DNA from: a virus | Length of the DNA: 20,647 nt | IMG/VR virus record: IMGVR_UViG_3300028553_000200 | Coordinates: 1-20,647 of that record | Reading direction: 5' to 3' (one strand) | In this document: one piece after another, positions 1-6,295 of the stretch | How the letters are laid out: each line of letters opens with the position of its first letter | Position numbering within the stretch: the first letter of the stretch is position 1 | The notes under the pieces: generated by a model | Database searches by the model: none | What the model was told of the DNA's origin: nothing | The model's input: only the letters and a program-made list of their open reading frames with translations | Program-made: the position numbers and the translations under genes

Positions 1-1265
1 TCAGAATAAGACTTACCAGCTAATCCGAAATTTAATTTATTTTCATTTCCTTCATATAGAATACCTAATTCAGATGGTCCATAAACATTGGTTTGAACTT
101 GTTTTCCTCCAGCATTAACTGGTATTTGATTAGGGGGTGAGGTGATTGTTGACGGTTCGGAAGTTCTTGACCCCACATAATATCCACCCCTTAAAGTCCC
201 ATTTTCTGGGTTTATTGAACCAAGGGTGTCTCTTATTATTTGACCAAACCCTCTTTCATAAAATGGTTGGTACTTATTATAATTAATAGTTTGGAACAAT
301 ACGGAACGTTGTCCACCACCTGTGTTTGATAAAAATATTTCTGATGGGTTTCTATTCGTATTTAATATTGGTCCTAAAAATCCACCAGTTAATCTGTTTA
401 TTACATTTAATGCTTGAGTTGTTTGTCTAGACATACCAGCTCCTGGTTCATTCTCTAAGAAGTAATCACCAGGTATTAATGAAAAAGGTAAATAAGCACC
501 AGTTAGTCTTAATGCCAATTCAGCTCCAGCTGTCACTGGATTTTCAGGAACTGTAATTCTGTAATCCCTATATACTAACGGTTCTCTACCACTCGCAACT
601 AAACTACCTTCAAATGGGTCTGATAATACATCTAAATTTACTGAACCCAAAGTTCTTTGAAATAACTCGGCTTCAATCCTTGCTTGGATTGCAAACTTAA
701 GAGACTCCGCACCTAATTTGGCAATAAATGAATCTTGAGATAACAATCCATCAGAACCCGTAGGATTGTTTGATAATAATATATTATAAGGAGAATATGA
801 TGACGGTATAAATGTGGGTGGATTCCAATACGGAACATATAGTCTATTGTTATTTTGAATTGAATCAATAACAACCATATTATTAAACCCTCCAACGGGA
901 CCATATCTATTTTCAATATACGCAGCATCAATATAAAATTCATTTACCAAGTCTAATACCGTATCATTGAGATTGTATTCACCTTGGTTTGGGGTAACAG
1001 GTAAGTTATTATTTATAACGGTATTTTGGTATCCGTTATTAGGTCCGTATTCGTTTAATGTTTGAGTATTTCTGACAAATGGATTCTGACTAATAAGTTC
1101 ATTTGGTGAATCAACTACATTAAAATTTGACACAGATGTTTCATAGTTCTGAGGACCAGATGGTGGTGTATATAAACCACTAACACTATATGGGGGTAAG
1201 TTTCTAGTAATTAAACTATTTCTAAAACTTGAACTATTAACAAAAGATAATATACTATCAGCCAT
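1..1265 (-). CDS. Unrecognised large phage protein, probably virion/tail, C-terminus cut by window edge
   Basis: An open frame runs leftward from ATG at 1265-1263 (MADSILSFVNSS...) to the left edge, giving about 421 residues without a stop. It is rich in Asn, Ser, Pro, Tyr and Gly and has no cysteine cluster, signal peptide or membrane segment that I can see, which fits a beta-rich structural protein. It lies 29 nt after the tape-measure stop, where T4-like phages often place baseplate or tube-cap proteins, so a virion role is inferred from position only. The start is supported by a TATTTAT motif 14 nt upstream. The stretch near residues 195-260 contains an ordinary ELALRLTGAYLPFS segment, not a known catalytic motif. 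I do not recognise the family. The gene is real with high confidence, the function is open. Confidence 0.8.
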   Translation of the reverse strand, partial: MADSILSFVNSSSFRNSLITRNLPPYSVSGLYTPPSGPQNYETSVSNFNVVDSPNELISQNPFVRNTQTLNEYGPNNGYQNTVINNNLPVTPNQGEYNLNDTVLDLVNEFYIDAAYIENRYGPVGGFNNMVVIDSIQNNNRLYVPYWNPPTFIPSSYSPYNILLSNNPTGSDGLLSQDSFIAKLGAESLKFAIQARIEAELFQRTLGSVNLDVLSDPFEGSLVASGREPLVYRDYRITVPENPVTAGAELALRLTGAYLPFSLIPGDYFLENEPGAGMSRQTTQALNVINRLTGGFLGPILNTNRNPSEIFLSNTGGGQRSVLFQTINYNKYQPFYERGFGQIIRDTLGSINPENGTLRGGYYVGSRTSEPSTITSPPNQIPVNAGGKQVQTNVYGPSELGILYEGNENKLNFGLAGKSYS

Positions 1266-1279
1266 TATTTGATTTTATA

Positions 1280-1286
1280 ATAAATA
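1280..1286 (-). promoter_or_regulatory. TATTTAT motif (putative late promoter core), gene 1-1265
   Basis: The minus strand reads TATTTAT ending 14 nt before the ATG at 1265. The same heptamer precedes nine other genes in this window in the same orientation. It lies in the 29-nt gap after the tape-measure stop, so this gene may be transcribed separately from the tape measure. Confidence 0.5.
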
Positions 1287-1294
1287 GATATTTT

Positions 1295-3136
1295 TTATTT
1301 TTTTACGAGTTCTATTTCACCTCTTTTAATAGCTTCAACTAATGCTTGGTCTAATTTTCCTCCTTTTATCCAATTTAATAACATTTGTTCTTCTGCGGGT
1401 GATTGAAGTCCAGTTACACTTAATTCCATTTTCAATGGTTTACTAAAATTTATTTCCCCACTTGAATTAGCTCCAGTTTTTGGTATTTCTACTACTTTTT
1501 CTATTTCTTTTTTCGCCGCAGTTGTTTCAGTAGAGGTTTTTAGATTATTATTTGTAGCTTTTACTGTTTCAGTTAATGTTGTAAACTCTTTTTCCAAACC
1601 TTCTTGTTTTGCAACAAATTCACCAGTTTTTGTTGCTAAGGTAGTCATAACACCAATTAATGGATTAGTTGATTTACCTAAATCACTTAAAGCAGTATTC
1701 GCCCCTGATATTACATCACCCAACGCAGCGTCAGACCATTTTTTACCTTCTGACTCAGCTTTAGTTAATGAACCAACTAAATCACCTTTTTTTATTCCTT
1801 CTAATAAATCTTGACCTATTTTGTCCCCAGTTTCTCTAATTGTTGGGATTTGCAATCTTTCACCACTAACTAATTTTGGGATTACTTGAGATAGTTCTAT
1901 ATTGGCTTTATTAGCCATTTCTTGAGTGTCTGAACTAGCAACAGCTGCCCCTACTCTATTAGCTATGGATTTAACATTTGCTAATACTGACTCCGAAACG
2001 GTTAATTGTCCTTTCGCAATATCTTCCATTGATTTGGGTTTTGAGTCTTCCAAGAATTTTTTATATGTCTCAGGTTGTTCTTGGAACAATTTCATTGCCT
2101 TATCAATACCCATATCTTTTCCGTCCAATCGTAACATATATTCACCACCTTCACCCATTTCAGCCATATTGGCAACAAATTTTCTTTGTTCTTCGGTGAA
2201 TGTGTCAGGGAATGATATTTTCTTTAATTTATCATCCATTTCTGCCGCAGATTTTGCCATTTTTGCAAAAGCTTCTGGTTGCATACCAAGAGCTTGTGCT
2301 ACTTCTTGTAATTGTCGTTTAGCCCCTGGTGCTATTTGGAATGACTTTGTTTTTTCATTAAACTCAACAAAGGTCTTACTCATTTCAGCCATTTGGTTTT
2401 GTAATTCCGCTGGGTCATTTTGAGCTAAATCCATTAATCTTAGTGGGTCTAACAAATCACTCTGAGCCATACCAAGTCTTTGTAATGCCGCGGCCATCTC
2501 AATAGCACTTTCAGGTTCAAATGTCTTAGACATTGTATTTTGAATATCTTTAACAGTAATTCTTAAATTTGTTGCTTGAGTTGCCATTTTAGCTAAACCC
2601 TCAACACCTCCGGCAAAATTATACTTATCCATTAAACCCATATTACTCATAACCTCACTGGATACGGTTTTGACATTTATACCCGATTCTCTAGCGGTAT
2701 CAACAACCTTTTGCATATTTTGACTAACTTGATATACTGAAAACCCAGCATCTTTAAATCCATTAATCAATGTAGCATTTTGAACTCCAGTTACTTGTGC
2801 TGTTGCGTAAAGTTTAGCGTAAGAATCTGATGTTAATGTAATATTTCTATTTAGTGCCTTACCAACGTCTAATGCTAATGTAGCAACATCATCAAGTCCT
2901 CCACCTAATTGAGTTACACTAACTACAGCATCGGCCATAGATTTTTTAAGTTCAACAATGTTGTCACGACCTAATCCAAATGCCTTTGTTGCCGCAATTG
3001 CTTTATTTTCATATTCTTGAATTTGTTTAGAGATATCTGTTGTTCTAAAATTCGATAGGAATGCAGAACCTACGACTTCAGCATATTTACCCAAAGATTT
3101 AAAGACATCCGTAAACTTTTTTTCATCATCACCCAT
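1295..3136 (-). CDS. Tail tape-measure protein (T4 gp29-like position and size)
   Basis: This 613-residue protein is Ala, Lys, Glu, Met and Gln rich, largely helical, and made of long amphipathic stretches. Examples are the AAALQRLGMAQSDLL region near residue 220 and a KEIEKVVEIPK stretch near residue 560. It has no enzymatic motif. Its size is close to T4 gp29 (590 aa), the tape measure that sets tail length and is built into the tube. The strongest argument is order: tube, chaperone with overlapping frames, then this gene, which is the standard tube-G/GT-tape-measure order of long-tailed phages. I chose ATG 3136 (MGDDEKK) over an ATG at 3163. The latter would lie inside the upstream TATTTAT element, and 3136 leaves 15 nt after it. 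Direct sequence recognition is weak, so the call rests mainly on composition and synteny. Confidence 0.72.
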   Translation of the reverse strand: MGDDEKKFTDVFKSLGKYAEVVGSAFLSNFRTTDISKQIQEYENKAIAATKAFGLGRDNIVELKKSMADAVVSVTQLGGGLDDVATLALDVGKALNRNITLTSDSYAKLYATAQVTGVQNATLINGFKDAGFSVYQVSQNMQKVVDTARESGINVKTVSSEVMSNMGLMDKYNFAGGVEGLAKMATQATNLRITVKDIQNTMSKTFEPESAIEMAAALQRLGMAQSDLLDPLRLMDLAQNDPAELQNQMAEMSKTFVEFNEKTKSFQIAPGAKRQLQEVAQALGMQPEAFAKMAKSAAEMDDKLKKISFPDTFTEEQRKFVANMAEMGEGGEYMLRLDGKDMGIDKAMKLFQEQPETYKKFLEDSKPKSMEDIAKGQLTVSESVLANVKSIANRVGAAVASSDTQEMANKANIELSQVIPKLVSGERLQIPTIRETGDKIGQDLLEGIKKGDLVGSLTKAESEGKKWSDAALGDVISGANTALSDLGKSTNPLIGVMTTLATKTGEFVAKQEGLEKEFTTLTETVKATNNNLKTSTETTAAKKEIEKVVEIPKTGANSSGEINFSKPLKMELSVTGLQSPAEEQMLLNWIKGGKLDQALVEAIKRGEIELVKK

Positions 3137-3151
3137 ACTATAACATTTAAC

Positions 3152-3158
3152 ATAAATA
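3152..3158 (-). promoter_or_regulatory. TATTTAT motif (putative late promoter core), tape measure
   Basis: TATTTAT on the minus strand ends 15 nt before the chosen ATG at 3136. It directly follows the terminator hairpin of the preceding chaperone frame, so the tape measure seems to start its own transcript. Confidence 0.5.
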
Positions 3159-3163
3159 CACAA

Positions 3164-3189
3164 AAAGACTAATTTATTAATTAGTCTTT
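3164..3189 (-). terminator. Hairpin terminator after the chaperone frames
   Basis: A perfect 11-bp inverted repeat (AAAGACTAATT, 4-nt loop, AATTAGTCTTT) is followed on the minus strand by TTTTTG. The stop codon of the 61-residue frame (3183-3181) is inside the stem. The stem is AT-rich, so termination may be partial. Confidence 0.6.
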
Positions 3190-3366
3190 CGGTGTATTGT
3201 ACTCAATTATTTTATCAATCAAATATTTTCTCATATATGTAGGCATAATCCAAAAATCACTCCAAGATAATCCTAAGTGTTTTGCCATAACATAATATTC
3301 ATCCAATAATAGCGTTCCGTAATTAGAAGAAAGGACGAAAAAACTCCGCCCCAAAAGTAACATCAA
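3181..3366 (-). CDS. Overlapping +1-frame extension of the tail-assembly chaperone (gp51/GT-like)
   Basis: This open frame overlaps the last 44 nt of the gp26-like gene in the +1 frame and continues about 47 codons past its stop. The product beyond the overlap is a compact helical segment (LDEYYVMAKHLGLS..., then MPTYMRKYLIDKIIEY). It sits between the gp26-like gene and the tape measure. In most long-tailed phages that place holds the second half of the chaperone, made by programmed frameshifting (lambda G/GT), and in T4 gp26 and gp51 have been compared with that pair. It may be made by frameshift near 3338-3343, giving a fusion of roughly 295 residues, or by internal initiation at ATG 3366, 3363 or 3288. 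The in-frame ATG at 3366 has no obvious ribosome-binding signal. That the frame is used is likely, and the mechanism is inferred. Confidence 0.6.
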   Translation of the reverse strand: MMLLLGRSFFVLSSNYGTLLLDEYYVMAKHLGLSWSDFWIMPTYMRKYLIDKIIEYNTPKD

Positions 3367-4075
3367 ATGTTACTTTTTCTCCTGATGGGGCTAAAATTGT
3401 TTTACTTAAATCTAATGATGGTTGATTATCCTTAATAAAATTTCTTATATATTTTGAATCAGAAATTGGTAGACTTTCAATGAATAGTGAAATGTTTCCT
3501 CTATCGGTATCTCCGTTTATTTCTTGAACTATTTTATTTAGTCTCCAAGTAATTTTAGGTATAATTAAATTAGCTGGGTATTGTTCTGCCATTTTATCTA
3601 AATCATTTATTTCACCATAAGTTAAAGGTTTTAATTTTACAGTTACACCTGTTTTGGGTAAAATTGTCGTAAATAAACCATTTTCATCAGGTAATTCTTT
3701 TGGTTGTTTGATATTTAATTCATCTAACAATAGATTGACTGTAAATGTTTTATCTGTTTTTGGATCGGATAGAGATATTGTGTATTCTGGACCAAAAGCA
3801 GTGTTTCTCAGAAATATCAAAAGTGCTTCAATGTCACCCTCTAATAATTCATCAGGTTTTAAATCAGGTTCATATATTTTATTTCTTAATAGGGTTAGGA
3901 TTATATTACCCCCATTTATTTGATTTCCTGACACTAAAGAATTTTCATCACTAGCTGTAAGATACCCAACTTTTATTGATTTCTTTTTTGATTTATAAAA
4001 TTTACCCTGAGATGGTAGTGGTACTAAATCGTGAGGTAAACTAAAATTCATTTGTCCATAAGCTTCAACATTCAT
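3323..4075 (-). CDS. gp26-like baseplate/tail-assembly chaperone protein (T4_baseplate family)
   Basis: This 250-residue protein begins MNVEAYG and soon reads LPSQGKFYKSKKKSIKVGYLT, then ASDEN. That matches the LPS.G.fY....v.v..mTa.dE opening of the T4 gp26-type baseplate family (Pfam T4_baseplate as I remember it). A further family-like stretch, ELLEGDIEALLIFLRNTAFGPEY (residues about 78-100), carries the conserved L..GD..aLl..lR...yG.eY pattern. In T4, gp26 helps hub assembly, and it has been proposed to be a tail-assembly chaperone that coats the tape measure. Its position between the tube gene and the tape measure supports that role. The gene ends TTT TTT CGT CCT TTC TTC TAA within an overlap with the +1 frame. 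No TATTTAT motif precedes it, only the gp19 terminator and a T/A run, so it may depend on readthrough. Confidence 0.72.
   Translation of the reverse strand: MNVEAYGQMNFSLPHDLVPLPSQGKFYKSKKKSIKVGYLTASDENSLVSGNQINGGNIILTLLRNKIYEPDLKPDELLEGDIEALLIFLRNTAFGPEYTISLSDPKTDKTFTVNLLLDELNIKQPKELPDENGLFTTILPKTGVTVKLKPLTYGEINDLDKMAEQYPANLIIPKITWRLNKIVQEINGDTDRGNISLFIESLPISDSKYIRNFIKDNQPSLDLSKTILAPSGEKVTFDVTFGAEFFRPFF
3338..3343 (-). other. Candidate programmed frameshift site (U-run before stop of gp26-like gene)
   Basis: In the sense strand the gp26-like frame reads GAG TTT TTT CGT. A +1 slip of the Phe tRNA from TTT to TTC would continue in the 61-residue frame (next codon GTC). A G-run, TTT GGG GCG at 3355-3347, is also in the shared window and could allow a -2 slip into the same frame. 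The shared window runs from about 3370 (after a TAA in the +1 frame) to the stop at 3323. Confidence 0.35.
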
Positions 4076-4105
4076 AATTGTTTTTTTTTAAAAAAATAAA
4101 AAAAA

Positions 4106-4136
4106 AATCCTAAATGTAAACGATACATTTAGGATT
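4106..4136 (-). terminator. Rho-independent terminator after the tube gene
   Basis: A perfect 13-bp stem (AATCCTAAATGTA with TACATTTAGGATT) and a 5-nt loop is followed on the minus strand by a run of about ten T. It lies 24 nt after the gp19-like stop and 31 nt before the gp26-like start. Confidence 0.85.
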
Positions 4137-4159
4137 GAAAATAACGTGATTATAGTATA

Positions 4160-4648
4160 TTAGTATACTAAAATACATCTATCCATTTGTAATTGGATGT
4201 CAATACCCGCAATACCTTCTTGAGAATAACCTAATTGACCGAAGTTAGCTGAAGTAATGAAACAGCCTTCTAAAATCCATTTTTCAACAACAACTCCAGT
4301 TGGGTCTAACATTTCCAAATCAACATTCTTTTTATAACCCGCAGCATAACCCATACGACCTGTAACTGATTCAGCACAAAGACGAACCCACTCCATAACC
4401 GCTTGTGCCGCCGAAGGACCTATTGGGTCTCTTAATTTAACTGTAATTGGGCTCCATTTGAATCTACCAGCAACATAAGTTGAAGTGTTTAAAAATTGGA
4501 TTTCAGTTCCCCCAACGGTGAATGTCGGTCTACTACCACTTTCTACAAACCATTCATTAATTCCTAATGAAGATGGAAATCTGAAAATAAACCTATTCTG
4601 TCTTTTCGGTTCATAAGGAACCGGCATTTTCATTAATAAATCAGCCAT
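4160..4648 (-). CDS. Tail tube protein (T4 gp19-like)
   Basis: At 162 residues it is almost exactly the length of T4 gp19 (163 aa), whose hexameric rings stack to form the inner tail tube. It opens MADLLMKMPVPYEPKRQNRF and continues with a beta-rich core: IQFLNTSTYVAGRFKWSPITVKLRDP near residues 50-75, then MEWVRLCAESVTGRMGYAAGYKKNVDLEMLDPTG. The family ordering is a VxxRFxWxPixVxlxD strand, a variable helix and a DLxxLDPxG turn. The C-terminal half (ILEGCFITSANFGQLGYSQ) is the usual G.fi....fg.ldy stretch. It follows the sheath gene as in T4, although two non-tail genes are inserted between them. A terminator follows, and a TATTTAT motif lies 35 nt upstream, farther than for most genes here. 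Confidence 0.9.
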   Translation of the reverse strand: MADLLMKMPVPYEPKRQNRFIFRFPSSLGINEWFVESGSRPTFTVGGTEIQFLNTSTYVAGRFKWSPITVKLRDPIGPSAAQAVMEWVRLCAESVTGRMGYAAGYKKNVDLEMLDPTGVVVEKWILEGCFITSANFGQLGYSQEGIAGIDIQLQMDRCILVY

Positions 4649-4683
4649 TTTGTATTGTTTTAGTTTTGTTCATTTATTTTATT

Positions 4684-4690
4684 ATAAATA
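4684..4690 (-). promoter_or_regulatory. TATTTAT motif upstream of the tube gene
   Basis: TATTTAT on the minus strand lies 35 nt before the ATG at 4648, at the end of a 149-nt gene-free AT-rich stretch (4649-4797). Apart from this motif the gap shows only AT-rich sequence with no convincing hairpin or ORF. Confidence 0.45.
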
Positions 4691-4797
4691 TTATGTAGTT
4701 GAAAATTTTTCTATTTACTTTTATTTGAAAAATAATTATCCATTAATTAATCACATTATATATTAGTTATTATATATAATTTTAATTATATTAATAA

Positions 4798-5634
4798 TTA
4801 ATTATCTATTTCTATATTAATATATTTTTTCTTAACATCTTTAGGATTTGAAGTATCATATATTACAAATTTAACTTTAGGATATTTCTTCAATAATTCT
4901 TTCCTAATGAATTCTTCCATTTTTTTGATGTTACCTAAATCATCATCACTGAATCCAATTTTAACTCCCTCTCTATCTGGGTGGTCAACCAAATCCTCAA
5001 CCTTTTTAACAACACTTTCAACATATTTCTCAAAAGCCATTGTCTTTGCTACTTCAGGGTTTTCAGCACCACCTTTTGATTGGTATTCAGTTTTAAATTC
5101 TTCTGAAGAAACTGCCGATAATTGTTGGTCACTTATATAGTCATCAATACTTTTATATTTCTTTTCTTTTAAATTTTTATTCATTGTTTCTTTTTCTTCA
5201 TCAGAGAAAGTCATATCAATTAAAACTTTTATACCCTTTCTTAAAGAATCTTTACTTATACCACGAGCTGTAATGATTGAAAAATCATATCCATTTATTA
5301 AAGCTTTTTTGAACTTTTTGAAACTAGGTCCAAATTCATTAGCATTAATGGCATCTTTAGTATGTTGAATAAAAATTTCAGTTTTAAAATCTTTAAAGGC
5401 GTCATTTGGATTATTGTTTTTTAATCTCAATTTTTCCCCATCAAGTTCATGTCGTATCTCTCTAAACTTTTCTGTTGATACTTCATAATCTTTCCAACCA
5501 CCATTTGATTTTTTCTCCAAATGTATTTTTGTTGGCATATTTAAAACATTATCATCCCAATCAAATGAATAACCCTTTTCATAAAATTCACTTAATATTC
5601 TCCTATATTGGTTTTCAGTTACTAATATTCTCAT
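4798..5634 (-). CDS. HAD-superfamily phosphatase-like protein with N-terminal tag-like peptide
   Basis: This 278-residue protein shows haloacid-dehalogenase motifs in order. Motif I is FDWDDNV (Asp25 nucleophile, Asp27 acid/base), motif II is IITARG (Thr122), a motif III Lys is probably Lys204 in FEKYVES, and motif IV is GFSDDDLGN (Asp230-Asp232). A large mostly helical insertion separates motifs II and IV and could hold the cap. HAD enzymes hydrolyse phosphoesters through a phospho-Asp intermediate with Mg2+. Substrate is not evident; nucleotide or polynucleotide ends (as in T4 Pnkp) are possible. The first 16 residues, MRILVTENQYRRILSE, precede the domain and resemble peptides in the SOD fusion gene. 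The start is supported by TATTTAT 14 nt upstream. It lies between sheath and tube genes, an unusual place for an enzyme. No terminator with a G/C stem follows. Confidence 0.72.
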   Translation of the reverse strand: MRILVTENQYRRILSEFYEKGYSFDWDDNVLNMPTKIHLEKKSNGGWKDYEVSTEKFREIRHELDGEKLRLKNNNPNDAFKDFKTEIFIQHTKDAINANEFGPSFKKFKKALINGYDFSIITARGISKDSLRKGIKVLIDMTFSDEEKETMNKNLKEKKYKSIDDYISDQQLSAVSSEEFKTEYQSKGGAENPEVAKTMAFEKYVESVVKKVEDLVDHPDREGVKIGFSDDDLGNIKKMEEFIRKELLKKYPKVKFVIYDTSNPKDVKKKYINIEIDN

Positions 5635-5648
5635 AATTAATTTTAATA

Positions 5649-5655
5649 ATAAATA
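5649..5655 (-). promoter_or_regulatory. TATTTAT motif (putative late promoter core), HAD gene
   Basis: GATATTTAT on the minus strand ends 14 nt before the ATG at 5634. It lies just downstream of the terminator of the preceding gene, so the HAD gene appears to form its own transcription unit. Confidence 0.5.
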
Positions 5656-5673
5656 TCATTTTACAATAAAAAA

Positions 5674-5703
5674 AATGGGGAGAGGTTAAAACCTCTCCCC
5701 ATT
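5674..5703 (-). terminator. Strong rho-independent terminator after the zinc-ribbon gene
   Basis: A perfect 14-bp stem (AATGGGGAGAGGTT with AACCTCTCCCCATT) and a 2-nt loop is followed on the minus strand by a T-run. It begins only 5 nt after the stop at 5709 of the frameshifted extension, which supports 5709 as the original gene end. Confidence 0.88.
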
Positions 5704-5708
5704 ATCGG

Positions 5709-6172
5709 TTATTCACACAATAATTCAAACTTTAATGAACCACAATCCCAAATTCTATCATAGCCTTTTAATTTCATTATTTCCCATTCAGTCATGTCTT
5801 TATTGTAACCTTCTTTAACTAACACATCCTTTCTAAACACAAATCTATGATGTCTATTACCCCGTATTTTTCATACATGGCTTGTTTTGAATTATTAATT
5901 CTATTTTTCTTGTTCTCCTCATTTTGATTCCAAAGTACCCTACATTCATTTGAACAAAGGTTTCTTTCGTGTTTTTTTCTTTCCGTAAAATTATTACCAC
6001 ATTGAACACAAAATCTTTCCTCTCTTACACTTTCATCTTTTTCCTTACCGAGTAATTTATTTTTTTTCGCATATTCAAAATAACAAGTTCTATCACAGAA
6101 TTTCTTATCTCTATGTTTATAATCAGTAATAAACATATTTGAACAACTCGTACATTTTAATTCAACTTTCAT
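5709..6172 (-). pseudogene. Double zinc-ribbon protein, possibly a mobile endonuclease, interrupted by a frameshift
   Basis: From ATG 6172 the frame encodes two zinc ribbons: Cys7, Cys10, Cys26, Cys30 and Cys55, Cys58, Cys73, Cys77. A basic helix ending NNSKQAMYEKYG follows, a stretch often seen in zinc-finger phage endonucleases. After Gly104 this frame runs out of sense and stops at 5819. The -1 frame instead continues RGNRHHRFVFRKDVLVKEGY, then MTEWEIMKLKGYDRIWDCG, and stops at 5709, five bases before a strong terminator. The switch point lies at or near a GGGG run (5860-5863), and one missing G would explain it. Restored, the protein would be about 155 residues. A GTG at 6202, 10 nt after a TATTTAT motif, is an alternative start. 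It interrupts the sheath-to-tube order, which fits a free-standing homing-type gene, but I cannot assign the nuclease family. A sequencing error cannot be excluded. Confidence 0.65.
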
Positions 6173-6212
6173 AGGTAAAATATTTTTAAATGTGACTAAC
6201 ACTTATCTACAC

Positions 6213-6219
6213 ATAAATA
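6213..6219 (-). promoter_or_regulatory. TATTTAT motif upstream of the zinc-ribbon gene
   Basis: ATATTTATG on the minus strand ends 10 nt before GTG 6202 and 40 nt before ATG 6172. It directly follows the sheath terminator. Confidence 0.45.
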
Positions 6220-6246
6220 TAATAAATTTTATTAAAAAACAAAAAA

Positions 6247-6269
6247 CCCTCCTTAAAATTTAAGGAGGG
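6247..6269 (-). terminator. Rho-independent terminator after the sheath gene
   Basis: The stem CCCTCCTTAAA pairs with TTTAAGGAGGG and is followed on the minus strand by TTTTTTGTTTTT. It lies 26 nt after the sheath stop at 6296. Confidence 0.88.
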
Positions 6270-6295
6270 ATAATTAATTATAAGGTTAAAAAATA

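Noticed and set aside
713-943. 76-codon minus-strand frame within the left-edge gene
   Set aside because: It overlaps in another frame the long open frame that starts at 1265 and is richer in Leu, Ile and Tyr than expected for a real gene.
1926-2423. Open frame of 165 codons on the plus strand opposite the tape-measure gene
   Set aside because: It is antisense to a gene with good composition, rich in Ser, Phe, Ala and Cys as expected from reversed Ala/Lys/Glu codons, and has no promoter or start context.
4649-4797. AT-rich gap considered as a small gene or origin
   Set aside because: The longest frame with an ATG is about ten codons. There are no iterons and no GC-stem hairpin, only an AT-rich spacer with the TATTTAT element at its end.
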